From Saprospiraceae bacterium (GTDB lineage Bacteria; Bacteroidota; Bacteroidia; Chitinophagales; Saprospiraceae): a stretch of DNA of 43,420 bases. The stretch spans positions 1-43,420 of the forward strand of contig JAHQWA010000355.1 in NCBI GenBank assembly GCA_019634045.1. Reading direction: 5' to 3'. Positions 32,696 through 41,489 of the stretch are shown piece after piece. Position 1 is the first letter of the stretch, and each line of letters opens with the position of its first letter. The notes beneath the pieces are model-generated. The model did not search any database, was not told the origin of the DNA, and saw only the letters and a list, made by a program, of their open reading frames with translations. A program made the position numbers and the translations under genes.

Positions 32696-33032
32696 GCTTA
32701 CTACGTTTTGTGGTTAACAAAAAAAATATATTTCAGGCTTTGATTTTGAGGAGAATACACAATGCGAAAGCAAATACTAGGAAAAAAAACACTTGGGGAT
32801 TACATGGGAAAGATAAGGAATATTCTCAATACAAAAAAGTGTTTAAGGCAATAATGGGGTATTTCTGCCGATGTATTATTGTTATGTACAATGGGTTTTT
32901 AGCCTTTTTTTTATTGTTTAAGTCTTTTTTCAGAAGGACTTTGCTGCTAGGATAGGAATTGAATTCCCCTCGCGGGACGGAGTCGGATTCCTTAATTTCG
33001 ACTATATTGTTCCCCTAAAGTAAAGAAAAAAT
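32696..33032. other. 337-base AT-rich intergenic region
   Basis: The region lies between the divergent starts of the AP2 gene and ribD. A short plus-strand frame (about 81 codons from 32710) is lysine/phenylalanine-rich, shows no family features and looks like chance. A gapped GGAATT-g-AATTCC palindrome at 32955-32967 is the only structure noticed. Confidence 0.5.
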
Positions 33033-34097
33033 ATGCAGGATGAATCCTACATCAAGCGTTGTTTTGATTTGGCAAAACTGGGCAGGGGCTCAACCTCTCC
33101 GAATCCAACTGTCGGGGCAGTCATTGTCTATCAAGACCGCATCATTGGAGAGGGATATCACCAACGATACGGGGGAGCACATGCTGAGGTCAATGCGGTC
33201 AAGAGCGTCAAGCCCAAGGATCTACCACTACTGAAAGAGGCCACGCTATATTGTTCCTTAGAACCCTGTTCCATTTTTGGCAAGACCCCTCCTTGTACAG
33301 ATCTCATCATACGACATCAGATCCCTAAAGTGGTCCTATCTTATATTGATCATACGCCAGGGGTAGATGGCTTAGGCGTGGCCAAGCTGCGAGCAGCGGG
33401 TGTAGAGGTGATACTTAACGTACTGGAGAAGGAGGGCCAACGGCTTAGTGCAGCACGTAATACTTTTGTTAAACTTGGCCGGCCTTACGTTATTTTAAAG
33501 TTAGCAATGAGCCAGGACGGTTACATTGCGCGAGATAACCAAGCACAGCTTTGGCTGACAAATTCCTTTTCAAAACGATTGGTTCATAAGTGGAGAAGCG
33601 AAATTGATGCCATTTTGGTGGGCACCAATACTGCCGCCTGGGATAACCCCCAACTAAACAATCGATTGTTTTATGGTGCTTCCCCCACTCGTCTAGTAGT
33701 AGATCGTCATCTTCGTCTCCCCCACTCCTTGGCTCTTTTTGACGGTAGTCTTCCTACCTATGTATATACACAAGAAAAAGTAAAAACGCCATCTCTTGAT
33801 AGCGTCAACTTTGTTGGTCTTTCCCAAGAAAAGTCCGTCCCACAACAGATCCTGGATCACCTTGCTGAAATCAAAAAGATAGTATTGATGGTTGAAGGAG
33901 GGGCTACCCTCCTGCAAGAATTCTTGAAGCAAGATCTTTGGGATGAAATTCGTCTGTTTCAGACTCCGGCAATTGTTTCATCGGGTATTAAGGCCCCGCC
34001 TATTCCAGTCGGACACGATAAGCAAGTTTATCATTTACTGCAAGATCAACTCACGATTATTCATAGAGATCGAGTATTAAGCGCTACTGCTAAGTGA
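33033..34097 (+). CDS. ribD: Bifunctional riboflavin biosynthesis protein RibD
   Basis: The 354-residue enzyme has an N-terminal cytidine-deaminase-like domain with His50-Ala-Glu52 (GGAHAEVNA) and zinc ligands Cys79 and Cys88 (CSLEPCSIFGKTPPC). A dihydrofolate-reductase-like domain follows from about 145 (RPYVILKLAMSQDGYIARD, DAILVGTNTAAWDNPQLNNR). Together they deaminate and reduce 2,5-diamino-6-ribosylamino-pyrimidinone phosphate in riboflavin synthesis. The length matches the family. The gene stands alone in the window; the other rib genes are not here. Its start, ATG after an A-rich stretch, agrees with the canonical N-terminus (YIKRCFDLAKLGRGSTSPNPTVG). Confidence 0.95.
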   Translation: MQDESYIKRCFDLAKLGRGSTSPNPTVGAVIVYQDRIIGEGYHQRYGGAHAEVNAVKSVKPKDLPLLKEATLYCSLEPCSIFGKTPPCTDLIIRHQIPKVVLSYIDHTPGVDGLGVAKLRAAGVEVILNVLEKEGQRLSAARNTFVKLGRPYVILKLAMSQDGYIARDNQAQLWLTNSFSKRLVHKWRSEIDAILVGTNTAAWDNPQLNNRLFYGASPTRLVVDRHLRLPHSLALFDGSLPTYVYTQEKVKTPSLDSVNFVGLSQEKSVPQQILDHLAEIKKIVLMVEGGATLLQEFLKQDLWDEIRLFQTPAIVSSGIKAPPIPVGHDKQVYHLLQDQLTIIHRDRVLSATAK

Positions 34098-34320
34098 TTT
34101 GTTAAAGGGGCTTTTACAGGGCTTAAAATTTGTTAAACTTACTTTAAAACTCACCTACCAAAACATAACAGTAGGAATAATTTTGTTTCTTACATAGCGG
34201 TATGAAAACAGAAATACTTTTCTATTTTTTGTACCTGATAGTCGTCCCGGCCCGTCTATAATGAGAAAGATTGAGGGTTTGATTGGCCATGATTTACTAG
34301 AGAAAACAATTATGTTAGCA

Positions 34321-34902
34321 ATGAGAAAGGTTAGTTTCGTACTATCACTTTTATTTTCGATACTTCTACAGCATTCCTTACATGCTCAACTCCAAGCTCG
34401 GACTCCAATCCTTGCGGATACCATGCCGCAAATCGAGTGGATCACCTTGGAAGAAGCCTTGACAAGATCGGCTGAAGAGCCGAAGAAGATCATGCTGGAT
34501 TTCTATACAGAATGGTGCCGATGGTGTGAACGTATGGACAAGACTACTTTTCGCCATCCTGAGATCGTTTCTTTTATCAATGAAAATTTCTATCCGGTAA
34601 AATTTGATGCTGAACGGGAAGACATAATCCTTTTCAATGAGAAGAAGTATGCGCAAAAACGAGCTGGCAAAAGAGCGTACCACGAACTGGCCATTGAGAT
34701 GCTCAGGGGAAGAATGAGTTTTCCATCCGTTGTTTTTCTCGACGAATCGACAGAGGTGATTCAGTGCCTTGTGGGTTTCAAAACACCAGATCAATTGATG
34801 CAGTTGGTTAAATATTTTGCCGAAAACCACTATAAAGAAACCCCTTGGACTTCTTACTGTAAAAGATTTCAAGCCAAAGGGGTTTTCGTTGATGAAGAAT
34901 AG
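34321..34902 (+). CDS. Exported thioredoxin-like protein (DUF255-type)
   Basis: The frame is open from 34261, but ATG at 34321 gives MRKVSFVLSLLFSILLQHSLHAQ, a clean signal peptide, and 193 residues. The thioredoxin-fold active site is WCRWC (Cys66, Cys69) in IMLDFYTEWCRWCERMDKTTF, followed by INENFYPVKFDAERED and the cis-proline segment MSFPSVVFLDES. This is the thioredoxin_7/DUF255 pattern found in periplasmic thiol-disulfide proteins of Bacteroidota. It may act in disulfide reduction or repair in the periplasm. No operon partner is evident. TATTTTTTG near 34227, with three bases between TA and TTTG, could be its promoter. Confidence 0.85.
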   Translation: MRKVSFVLSLLFSILLQHSLHAQLQARTPILADTMPQIEWITLEEALTRSAEEPKKIMLDFYTEWCRWCERMDKTTFRHPEIVSFINENFYPVKFDAEREDIILFNEKKYAQKRAGKRAYHELAIEMLRGRMSFPSVVFLDESTEVIQCLVGFKTPDQLMQLVKYFAENHYKETPWTSYCKRFQAKGVFVDEE

Positions 34903-34906
34903 ATAA

Positions 34907-34925
34907 AGCTGATTTTTCTTCAGCT
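34907..34925 (+). terminator. Weak hairpin after the thioredoxin-like gene
   Basis: AGCTGA pairs with TCAGCT around a seven-base T-rich loop and is followed by a pyrimidine-rich tract on the plus strand. The stem is only six pairs, so this is a weak call. Confidence 0.3.
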
Positions 34926-34957
34926 ATACACTCCTCTTCTTATTTTCTCTTTACGAT

Positions 34958-36517
34958 CTATCGCCTTCTACGTCTACGCGTTTGCTTCACACCTAGCACC
35001 CCTAACAATCCACGCGTTAATTCTCTAGCAATCGTTCTACCAATCTGTCTCGTAGTCGTACTATTGACGATAGTTTCCAAAGTACTTTTCTGTCTTCTTC
35101 TACTGCCTCCCCTGGCCTTGTCCCGCTGCTTCTTAAGTTTTTCTTGTTCTTCTGCTTCTTGGAAAGCCTCGATCTTTTCATTTAATAGCTCGTAAGCACT
35201 TTCACGATCTATCTCTTCATTATATTTCTTGAGAATTCTTGATCCATCAAGAATTTCATCAATTTCGCTTTTGGTCAACACATCCATCCGGGATTGGGGA
35301 GCTCTTAGCATGGTATGCACCAAAGGTGTAGGTATACCTTTGTCGTTAAGCGCTGTCACCAAAGCCTCTCCAATACCCAGTTCTGTCAAGAGTTGGTCCA
35401 CATCATAATACTCGGTAATCGGATAATTCTGTGAAGCCAATTTGATGGCTTTTCTATCCTTTGCAGTAAATGCTCTGAGTGCATGCTGTATTTTCAAACC
35501 CAATTGGCCGAGCACGTCATCAGGAATATCGGCGGGGTTTTGGGTAACGAAAAACAGACCTACCCCTTTAGATCGAATGAGTTTTACAATCGCTTCAATT
35601 TGATCCATCAAGGCTCGAGAAGCTTCCTCAAAAACCAAGTGGGCTTCATCGATAAAGATTACCAATTTAGGTTGTTCTAGATCTCCCTCCTCTGGAAAAG
35701 TGGCGTAAATCTCAGCCAACATCTGCAACATAAATGTGGAAAACAACTTTGGCCGGTCCTGAATATCCGTCAATCGAATCACAGAAACCATTCCTTTGCC
35801 ATTTTCATCCAGGCGACAAAGATCCTCGACATCGAAGGATCGTTCTCCGAAAAAGATATCGGCACCTTGCTGTTCCAATTCAACTACCCGACGCATAATG
35901 GCTCCGGTTGAGGCTGTCGAAATTCTTCCGTAATCCTTTTCAATCTCCTCTTTACCTTCTCCTGTAATGTATTGTATTGTCTTTTTGAAATCCTTTAGAT
36001 CCAACAAAGGCAACTTCTGGTCATCGCAGTATTTAAAGACAACAGCTACGATACCAGATTGCGTCTCATTTAAATCCAAAATTTTAGAGAAAAGAACTGG
36101 TCCAAACTCTGAAACCGTTGCTCTCAAACGAGCTCCCTTTTCATCGGAAAGACTTAAAAACTCCACCGGGCTGCTATCTGGCAAGAATGGGAAACCGATC
36201 TTCTCATGTCTTTCATCAATCTTGGGATGGCCATCACTAGGGACCCCGATTCCACTCAAATCTCCCTTAATATCCATCAGGAGTACAGGGACACTCTTGG
36301 AGGACAATTGTTCTGCTATGATCTGCAGCGTCTTTGTCTTACCAGAACCTGTGGCACCCGCAATTAGGCCGTGCCGGTTCAAGGTCTCTAGCGGTAATTT
36401 CACTAGGGTATCTGTCATTACCTCCCCATCTAGCATCGCACCTCCTAAAATAATATCTGCGCCTTCAAATAAGTAGCCGTCGCTTATTTCTTTGAGAAAT
36501 TGCTCTTTTTTTGACAT
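34958..36517 (-). CDS. HerA-like P-loop ATPase (DUF853/YjgR type)
   Basis: The 519-residue protein has Walker A GATGSGKTKT (Lys60) and Walker B LVIFIDEAHLVFEEA, with the conserved HerA features DIKGDLSG, QSGIVAVVFKYC and FVTQNPADIPDDVLGQLGLKIQHALRAFTAKD. This is the DUF853/YjgR branch of the HerA-FtsK ATPase superfamily, which forms hexamers and is thought to move DNA or protein; the branch has no settled role. The last 50 residues are helical and very basic (KKQRDKARGGSRRRQK, ending TRRRRRR), suited to nucleic-acid binding. The start lies five bases after the stop of the NUC1 nuclease gene, so the two form a tight operon. Confidence 0.9.
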   Translation of the reverse strand: MSKKEQFLKEISDGYLFEGADIILGGAMLDGEVMTDTLVKLPLETLNRHGLIAGATGSGKTKTLQIIAEQLSSKSVPVLLMDIKGDLSGIGVPSDGHPKIDERHEKIGFPFLPDSSPVEFLSLSDEKGARLRATVSEFGPVLFSKILDLNETQSGIVAVVFKYCDDQKLPLLDLKDFKKTIQYITGEGKEEIEKDYGRISTASTGAIMRRVVELEQQGADIFFGERSFDVEDLCRLDENGKGMVSVIRLTDIQDRPKLFSTFMLQMLAEIYATFPEEGDLEQPKLVIFIDEAHLVFEEASRALMDQIEAIVKLIRSKGVGLFFVTQNPADIPDDVLGQLGLKIQHALRAFTAKDRKAIKLASQNYPITEYYDVDQLLTELGIGEALVTALNDKGIPTPLVHTMLRAPQSRMDVLTKSEIDEILDGSRILKKYNEEIDRESAYELLNEKIEAFQEAEEQEKLKKQRDKARGGSRRRQKSTLETIVNSTTTRQIGRTIARELTRGLLGVLGVKQTRRRRRR

Positions 36518-36522
36518 GATGC

Positions 36523-37437
36523 TTATCGTTTATTCCATTTTTCAATTCGATCTTCAAACTTCTTTTTGCTGAAGGGCCATAGGTCTATATTGAAATTCGC
36601 CTCAATGGCATCTTCTGCTTCATCTTCTAATAGATCCGGATAAAAATCCAATCCACTAATCTCTTCTACCCGATCCACCGATACGGCGAATTTGTATAAG
36701 GGATCAAAACTCACCTCGTTGGGAATCACAAAGCCTATCCCTTTTTGTCCAGGGTCCTCTAGGTCCAACAAGACCTTGAAATAGGCCGCTGGAATCGCTA
36801 CTTCATTATCCCCAATATAACCTTTTGGTTCATAGCTTAGTATTGGGCCCGTAACTACATAAAGCTTATTCATTTTCTTTGCCCAAGAACGAGTCAACTC
36901 TTCTAGCTCCCTCCATATTCCACCGTTGAAATTACGAGATTGTGGGCTGATATTACTCATGAAGAAGGTTTCTCGCATAGCCTCCTCTGAAAAAGCCATA
37001 TCCGCCGCAGGCACTAGATGACCACGATCATAGCCAGAACCACGATAATCATTAGGTGTACTTGAATTCGTTTTAACCTTGGCGTCTGGAATGAAGACAT
37101 CTTTCCGGTCCACCCAAGGCTTATCTAGTGTTTCTTTGGTTAAAGTGTAGGCTACCCATTCCGCCTGTTCATCTTCCTCTGAATAAGAAAGGGAGTAGTA
37201 TTTGTGATGAACAAGCTGTCCAGTAGTGGACGTAGGAAGGTATTCTTCACTCGGTCGGTAGTTGGTTTCTTCGGTTGGATCGGGAGTATCGGATGTATCC
37301 TCAGATGAAGATCCTCCCATGAATTGGTTAAATACGAAAAATAAGCCTCCAATGACCGCACTGAAGATCCCAACTTTTACAATATTTCCCGAAGCGCCGG
37401 AACCGCTCCGCTCATGATTCGTTCTTAATTTGGCCAT
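36523..37437 (-). CDS. Membrane-anchored DNA/RNA non-specific endonuclease (NUC1)
   Basis: The 304-residue protein has a short cytoplasmic N-terminus, a single membrane helix at about 19-40 (IVKVGIFSAVIGGLFFVFNQF), an acidic linker, and a NUC1 nuclease domain. The signature DRGHLVPAADM supplies catalytic His140; FFMSNISPQSRNFNGGIWRELE supplies the metal-binding Asn171 and Glu179. Positive residues before the helix predict that the nuclease faces outward, in the periplasm, where it could degrade incoming or environmental DNA/RNA. It is encoded upstream of the HerA-like ATPase by five bases. Family members such as Serratia nuclease are sugar-non-specific. A defence role is conceivable but unsupported. 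Confidence 0.9.
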   Translation of the reverse strand: MAKLRTNHERSGSGASGNIVKVGIFSAVIGGLFFVFNQFMGGSSSEDTSDTPDPTEETNYRPSEEYLPTSTTGQLVHHKYYSLSYSEEDEQAEWVAYTLTKETLDKPWVDRKDVFIPDAKVKTNSSTPNDYRGSGYDRGHLVPAADMAFSEEAMRETFFMSNISPQSRNFNGGIWRELEELTRSWAKKMNKLYVVTGPILSYEPKGYIGDNEVAIPAAYFKVLLDLEDPGQKGIGFVIPNEVSFDPLYKFAVSVDRVEEISGLDFYPDLLEDEAEDAIEANFNIDLWPFSKKKFEDRIEKWNKR

Positions 37438-37598
37438 GTTATAGTATTGTCCGCTCTGGCTGCAAAATGCGCCAAGATCATATTTGTGTAGATTTGTTCG
37501 ACCGACTTGCAGAGAAGGTAATCGGTAAGAAATTCATCCCTTTTCGTCAATTTTTGGGCTTACAAACCAAAATTGCGGGAAAACCTCTTCCATTCGGC

Positions 37599-37606
37599 CA
37601 AAAATA
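37599..37606 (-). promoter_or_regulatory. Candidate promoter of the nuclease-ATPase operon
   Basis: On the minus strand TATTTTTG matches TAnnTTTG. It lies in the 184-base gap downstream of the PD40/OmpA gene and would give a leader of about 155 bases to the NUC1 start. No -33 TTG at the usual distance was found. Confidence 0.4.
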
Positions 37607-37621
37607 ATGGTTCTCAAACAA

Positions 37622-39622
37622 TTAATTCCTTTTTACTTCGACTATTTCTACCCTTCTTTCCCGAGCCGCATCAATGCTATATACGGAACGCTGACGATCA
37701 CTAATATCATCACTAATCGATTTAGCAGCTGTGCTTTCCCCAAAAGATCTTTCAGAAATAATGAGTTCCTTCCGTTGCAAATAAGGCCGAAACACTCCGG
37801 CTTGGAAGGAATTAAAATGATTAATTAGGCTACTTACCCGGCGTTTACCGAGCTGCAAATTATAGTCGCTTTGAGCACGTGGTGAGGTATATCCCTTCAC
37901 GAATATCTCCACCTTATCGCCTTCTTCTAAACGTCGTAATAGAAGGTTTGAGAAGAGAATTAATCGATCTCCCCCAAAAGCGACCTCCCGTTCAAAGAAT
38001 TGCTGCATTTTGCTTCTTGCTTGCTCCTTTTCATTGGCAGGATACAGTTTTAGATAATTCTCAACATAGGTTTCTTCTGCTTCCAGATAGGGATCGAAAG
38101 TGCTGAGGTAATCTAGCTTGGTCCTACTTCTGCGCGTTCGTGGATCAGGATGATCATTCTCAAAATATAAGGCTAGTGGTAAAAAATCGGCCAGGGTCGA
38201 AGGAACTGGCAGGGGTTCTACCTGCTCATCAGGTGCCTCCTTAGCATTAGGCTTCGGGAGGGGCTCGAGACTCAAACTGGGATCCAACGGAATCGAGTCC
38301 TTTGCTTCGCTTGCAATGGTATCTAGCGGAGGAATCAAGGCAAAAGTGTAGATATCATTGCAGCAAGCCTTGCTCAGCGGATCCAGGTATCGTTGACCTG
38401 GTCGGTTAGAGGAAAATAAACCTTTCTTTTGTAGCGCATCATCCAGAAAAAAGTAAATATCGTTATAACTACTATTAATAGGTTTAGGCAAAGGCGAACG
38501 TTGGAAGCTTGACGCGCCTCCTAAGGGACCTTGATAAATATCAAAACCGCCCCAGCCTTCCGCATAATCCGCACTGAAGTATAGGCGTTGTTCTGCGGTG
38601 GAGACAAAGGGCGTGATCTCATCTTGTGGTGTATTTCCTGGGTATAGTTTGGGGTCCGAAAATTTATTTTCGCTCGCTTCCACCACACTCCACCAAATAT
38701 CTAAACCGCCAGCTCCCTCAGGCCGGTCACTTACAAAATATAGGACTTCCTTTTGTTGTAGGGAATCAAATCCGATGGTAGGTTGTGTATTCGTGAATTG
38801 TGGGGTGTTGATGTGCTTAGGTAGACGAAAGGCTTTTCGACCCCAGCGCTTACGTCTATCCTTTTTCCGATAATACAATGCACATTGAATCTCCCCTTCT
38901 TCTTTATATCGGCATTGGGTGTAGTACAGCCTTTGCCCATCCAAACTTATTGCCGTGTGAGCGGTGTGTAAGGTATCGGTATTCAAATAGCGCAGCGGAC
39001 GGCCTCGACCATTCCCTTTTGCGTACAGCACTTTAGCAATCTTTCGCTTGGGCCGAGCTTTATCTTCTTTGTTTTCAAAACGGTAAGAGGAGTAATACAA
39101 CGTATCGCCTTGTCGCCAAGCACCAAACTCAGAGTAGGCGGAGTTCAAACGCTTAGAAAGCGGAGTGACCGAGTAAGCAGGCGCTTCCTCACTTTGCATA
39201 GCAGCCTGGCAGGCCTTGATATGGGCCTCCAGCGTATCCATATTTTCTTCTTCAGCCATCACACGATAGGCATTGAAGTGGGTCAGTGCTGTAGCATAAT
39301 CTCCCATCCCCTTATACACCAAAGCCAATTGATAGTCTACATCCGGAAATTTCTTACCCTTATCCAGCGCCGCCACTTTTTTATATCCTTTTGCTGCCTC
39401 CTCATAAGCGTAAAAGTGTTGAGCGGCGCGCGCATAGGTATACCACGTCTCTATGGCATTAGGTTTTCGCGCCAAAGCACCTCGACAATAATGCAAAACA
39501 GCATAATAGTCTTTTTGCTCAAAAGCCTTGTCTGCCGCTTTCTGAAATGCCTGGAAAGACTGACCGAAAGCGGTACAAGATCCAAGAAGGCAAATGCTCA
39601 ATATCCATAATTTCATTTTCAA
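37622..39622 (-). CDS. TPR/PD40/OmpA-domain outer-membrane protein (T9SS-associated)
   Basis: The 666-residue protein has a signal peptide (MKMKLWILSICLLGSCTAFGQ; Met3 is an alternative start), TPR-like helices at about 25-140 (CRGALARKPNAIETWYTYARAAQHFYAYEEAAKGYKK), and PD40/WD40-like propeller repeats (YFVSDRPEGAGGLDIWWS, YFSADYAEGWGGFDIYQGP, GLFSSNRPG). The C-terminus has an OmpA-like peptidoglycan-binding domain (VEIFVKGYTSPRAQSDYNLQLGKRRVSSL). This build recurs in the PorE/SprE-like proteins that anchor type IX secretion or gliding parts to peptidoglycan. It lies 71 bases after the PorP/SprF gene on the same strand. It is most likely a copy dedicated to a specific surface substrate rather than the core machine. 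Confidence 0.88.
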   Translation of the reverse strand: MKMKLWILSICLLGSCTAFGQSFQAFQKAADKAFEQKDYYAVLHYCRGALARKPNAIETWYTYARAAQHFYAYEEAAKGYKKVAALDKGKKFPDVDYQLALVYKGMGDYATALTHFNAYRVMAEEENMDTLEAHIKACQAAMQSEEAPAYSVTPLSKRLNSAYSEFGAWRQGDTLYYSSYRFENKEDKARPKRKIAKVLYAKGNGRGRPLRYLNTDTLHTAHTAISLDGQRLYYTQCRYKEEGEIQCALYYRKKDRRKRWGRKAFRLPKHINTPQFTNTQPTIGFDSLQQKEVLYFVSDRPEGAGGLDIWWSVVEASENKFSDPKLYPGNTPQDEITPFVSTAEQRLYFSADYAEGWGGFDIYQGPLGGASSFQRSPLPKPINSSYNDIYFFLDDALQKKGLFSSNRPGQRYLDPLSKACCNDIYTFALIPPLDTIASEAKDSIPLDPSLSLEPLPKPNAKEAPDEQVEPLPVPSTLADFLPLALYFENDHPDPRTRRSRTKLDYLSTFDPYLEAEETYVENYLKLYPANEKEQARSKMQQFFEREVAFGGDRLILFSNLLLRRLEEGDKVEIFVKGYTSPRAQSDYNLQLGKRRVSSLINHFNSFQAGVFRPYLQRKELIISERSFGESTAAKSISDDISDRQRSVYSIDAARERRVEIVEVKRN

Positions 39623-39693
39623 GTCGACGAGGAATTTTGGGTCAAAAAATCAATGATAGGCTATTATTCAATCTGGTGAGGCTTACCGCCTTG

Positions 39694-40710
39694 CTAAAAG
39701 ATGGGGCAAGACTTAAATTCGTCTGGTGGTTTAACCTTAGTGATGATGTGCCGGAGGCTAATTTCCGGGCCTCCTCTCCGATTAGTAGCCACCCGAAAGG
39801 GCGAGGTGTTGACATCATAACTCATGACCAATCGCCAATTGAGGTAGTAAACGCCAGCTTCAATGAACAGAGCATCTCCTAGTCTATACCCCAGCCCGGC
39901 CCGAACGGCTAGTTCCTCTCCTGCTTCCTGTGACAAATGCAATTTACCAAAGGCTCCAGCTATCATTTCTTGATAAGGTCCCTGATTCTGCCATTGGGCT
40001 TGTACCCCCACATCCCAATCCGGGTTTACTTCGAATACTCCCAGGGCATGGATGCTAGTTCGCATCGGCAGTTGGACTTTATCTTGGTTGAAAAAGGAAA
40101 ACCCAGGTTGATTCAGATTATGGCCGGCCACTCCGAAGTACGCCTTGGACCTTGAATCGATATCTTGAAAGTATAAATTTACGCCGGATCCAATACTAAA
40201 AAAACTAGCCGAGGTCTGATCAAAACCCTCGCCCGTTATTAAATTTGGATCGAAAATATCCCCATTGAACTGATCTCCGAAAAACAGTTTATCCGCCTCA
40301 AAGGCCCGCTGGCCTCCTCCCAATGCCACACCCCCGGAGAGATACCATTCATCGGCCAGCTGCTGGACATAGGCAAAGGAAGCCTGCAATATCGTCCAGC
40401 TAAGGTTACCGTCACCGGCCTCATCTCGAGTAAAGGAGATTCCCCATGTGAGCAAGGCATTGTTTAGGCTCGGCAAATAGATTTTTTCATCAAATGAGCC
40501 AGCCATTGACGTGTAGGGAACAGGAACATCTGCCCACTGATTTCGGTAAATAGCAGAAAACCTTTGGTCGCCCGAGAATAGCCCAGTATTGGCGGGATTT
40601 AGGTATAGGGGATTATGGTAAAACTGTGAAAAGTGTATATCTTGAGCGTCGGAAGTGAACACGCCCAATAAAAAGAATAATAGGATTGATGGCTTTAGGT
40701 GTTTAGCCAA
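39694..40710 (-). CDS. PorP/SprF family T9SS outer-membrane protein
   Basis: The 338-residue protein has a signal peptide and the family signature QDIHFSQFYHNPLYLNPANTGLFSGDQRFSAIYRNQWADVPVPYTS. Further hallmark strands are GGVALGGGQRAFEADKLFFGDQFNG and VAGHNLNQPGFSFF. The rest is a predicted 14-strand barrel ending in PPEISLRHIITK. PorP/SprF proteins attach type IX substrates bearing type-B C-terminal domains (SprF is needed for SprB secretion). Its downstream partner is the PD40/OmpA protein. The cognate large substrate is not in the window; the truncated surface protein at 1-616 is a distant possibility only. Confidence 0.93.
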   Translation of the reverse strand: MAKHLKPSILLFFLLGVFTSDAQDIHFSQFYHNPLYLNPANTGLFSGDQRFSAIYRNQWADVPVPYTSMAGSFDEKIYLPSLNNALLTWGISFTRDEAGDGNLSWTILQASFAYVQQLADEWYLSGGVALGGGQRAFEADKLFFGDQFNGDIFDPNLITGEGFDQTSASFFSIGSGVNLYFQDIDSRSKAYFGVAGHNLNQPGFSFFNQDKVQLPMRTSIHALGVFEVNPDWDVGVQAQWQNQGPYQEMIAGAFGKLHLSQEAGEELAVRAGLGYRLGDALFIEAGVYYLNWRLVMSYDVNTSPFRVATNRRGGPEISLRHIITKVKPPDEFKSCPIF

Positions 40711-40831
40711 TAGTGTTACGTTTTGACTTGGGAAAGATAGAAAAAATTATCATTAATAAAAAATATACCTGCTGGTCAATTCTAGACTTAGCCAAGAAAG
40801 GTGGCAGGGATACACAAATAAATGAGGGAGC

Positions 40832-41431
40832 ATGTTGAGAATCGGTATTACTGGTGGTATTGGTAGTGGAAAGACGACGGTCTGCAAGATCTTTGAAACA
40901 CTCCAGATTCCGATCTATTATGCCGATGATCGAGCAAAATGGTTAATGGTGAACTCCCCTTCTCTACAAACGGGCATTCAGCAGTTATTTGGGAAGGAGG
41001 CGTATTTGGAAGATGGCGCTTTAAATCGAGCGCATATTGGTGGGATAGCCTTCAAAGACCCGGCTAAGTTGCAAAAGTTAAATGCGCTGGTTCATCCTGC
41101 TGTTTTTGTGGATGGTGAAAACTGGCAACAAGAACAACTCACCTTTGGTGCAACCTATACCCTAAAAGAAGCCGCGCTTATTTACGAGACTGGTTCTTAC
41201 AAAATGCTGGATAAGGTAATTGTTGTGACGGCTCCTGAGGAAATGAGGATAGAAAGGGTAATGAAAAGAGACAATCTCAGTGCTGAAGCAGTCAAAGAGC
41301 GAATTGCGCGCCAGATGCCAGAATCAGAAAAAGTAGACAAAGCAGACTATGTGATCCAAAATGATGGGCAACATTCTCTAATCAAGCAGGTGCTTAGTAT
41401 TCATCAGGCAATCCTTGCATTAAAAGCATAA
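40832..41431 (+). CDS. coaE: Dephospho-CoA kinase
   Basis: The 199-residue kinase starts MLRIGITGGIGSGKTTVCKIFE with P-loop GGIGSGKT (Lys14). It has IYYADDRAKWLM, with the Asp of the CoA site, LVHPAVF, PEEMRIERVMKRD in the lid, and the closing ADYVIQNDG. It catalyses the last step of coenzyme A synthesis: ATP-dependent 3'-phosphorylation of dephospho-CoA. Its length matches the family (about 200 residues). It diverges from the porP operon and converges with the subtilase gene, with a strong bidirectional terminator between. The start is fixed by the canonical N-terminus. Confidence 0.96.
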   Translation: MLRIGITGGIGSGKTTVCKIFETLQIPIYYADDRAKWLMVNSPSLQTGIQQLFGKEAYLEDGALNRAHIGGIAFKDPAKLQKLNALVHPAVFVDGENWQQEQLTFGATYTLKEAALIYETGSYKMLDKVIVVTAPEEMRIERVMKRDNLSAEAVKERIARQMPESEKVDKADYVIQNDGQHSLIKQVLSIHQAILALKA

Positions 41432-41466
41432 AAAAAGCCCGATAGAAAGTTCTATCGGGCTTTTTT
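41431..41466 (+). terminator. Bidirectional terminator between coaE and the subtilase gene
   Basis: GCCCGATAGA pairs perfectly with TCTATCGGGC around a four-base loop, flanked by A6 and T7, so it works in both directions. The coaE stop codon ends on its first base. The GCCCGAT base is shared with the terminator at 29434. Confidence 0.95.
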
Positions 41467-41489
41467 TATCGAGACTACCCTTCTTTTAC

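Noticed and set aside
32710-32955. Plus-strand frame of 81 codons upstream of ribD
   Set aside because: Lys/Phe-rich, low-complexity composition in an AT-rich gap, no recognised motif, and no convincing start context; more likely chance.
32950-32990. tRNA-like GGAATTGAATTCC and following CG-rich stretch
   Set aside because: Only an isolated T-arm-like palindrome; no acceptor, D or anticodon stems could be built around it.
36523-37437. Calling the nuclease/HerA pair a confirmed anti-phage system
   Set aside because: The nuclease is predicted to face the periplasm, there is no defence island around it, and the HerA branch (DUF853) occurs widely outside defence loci.
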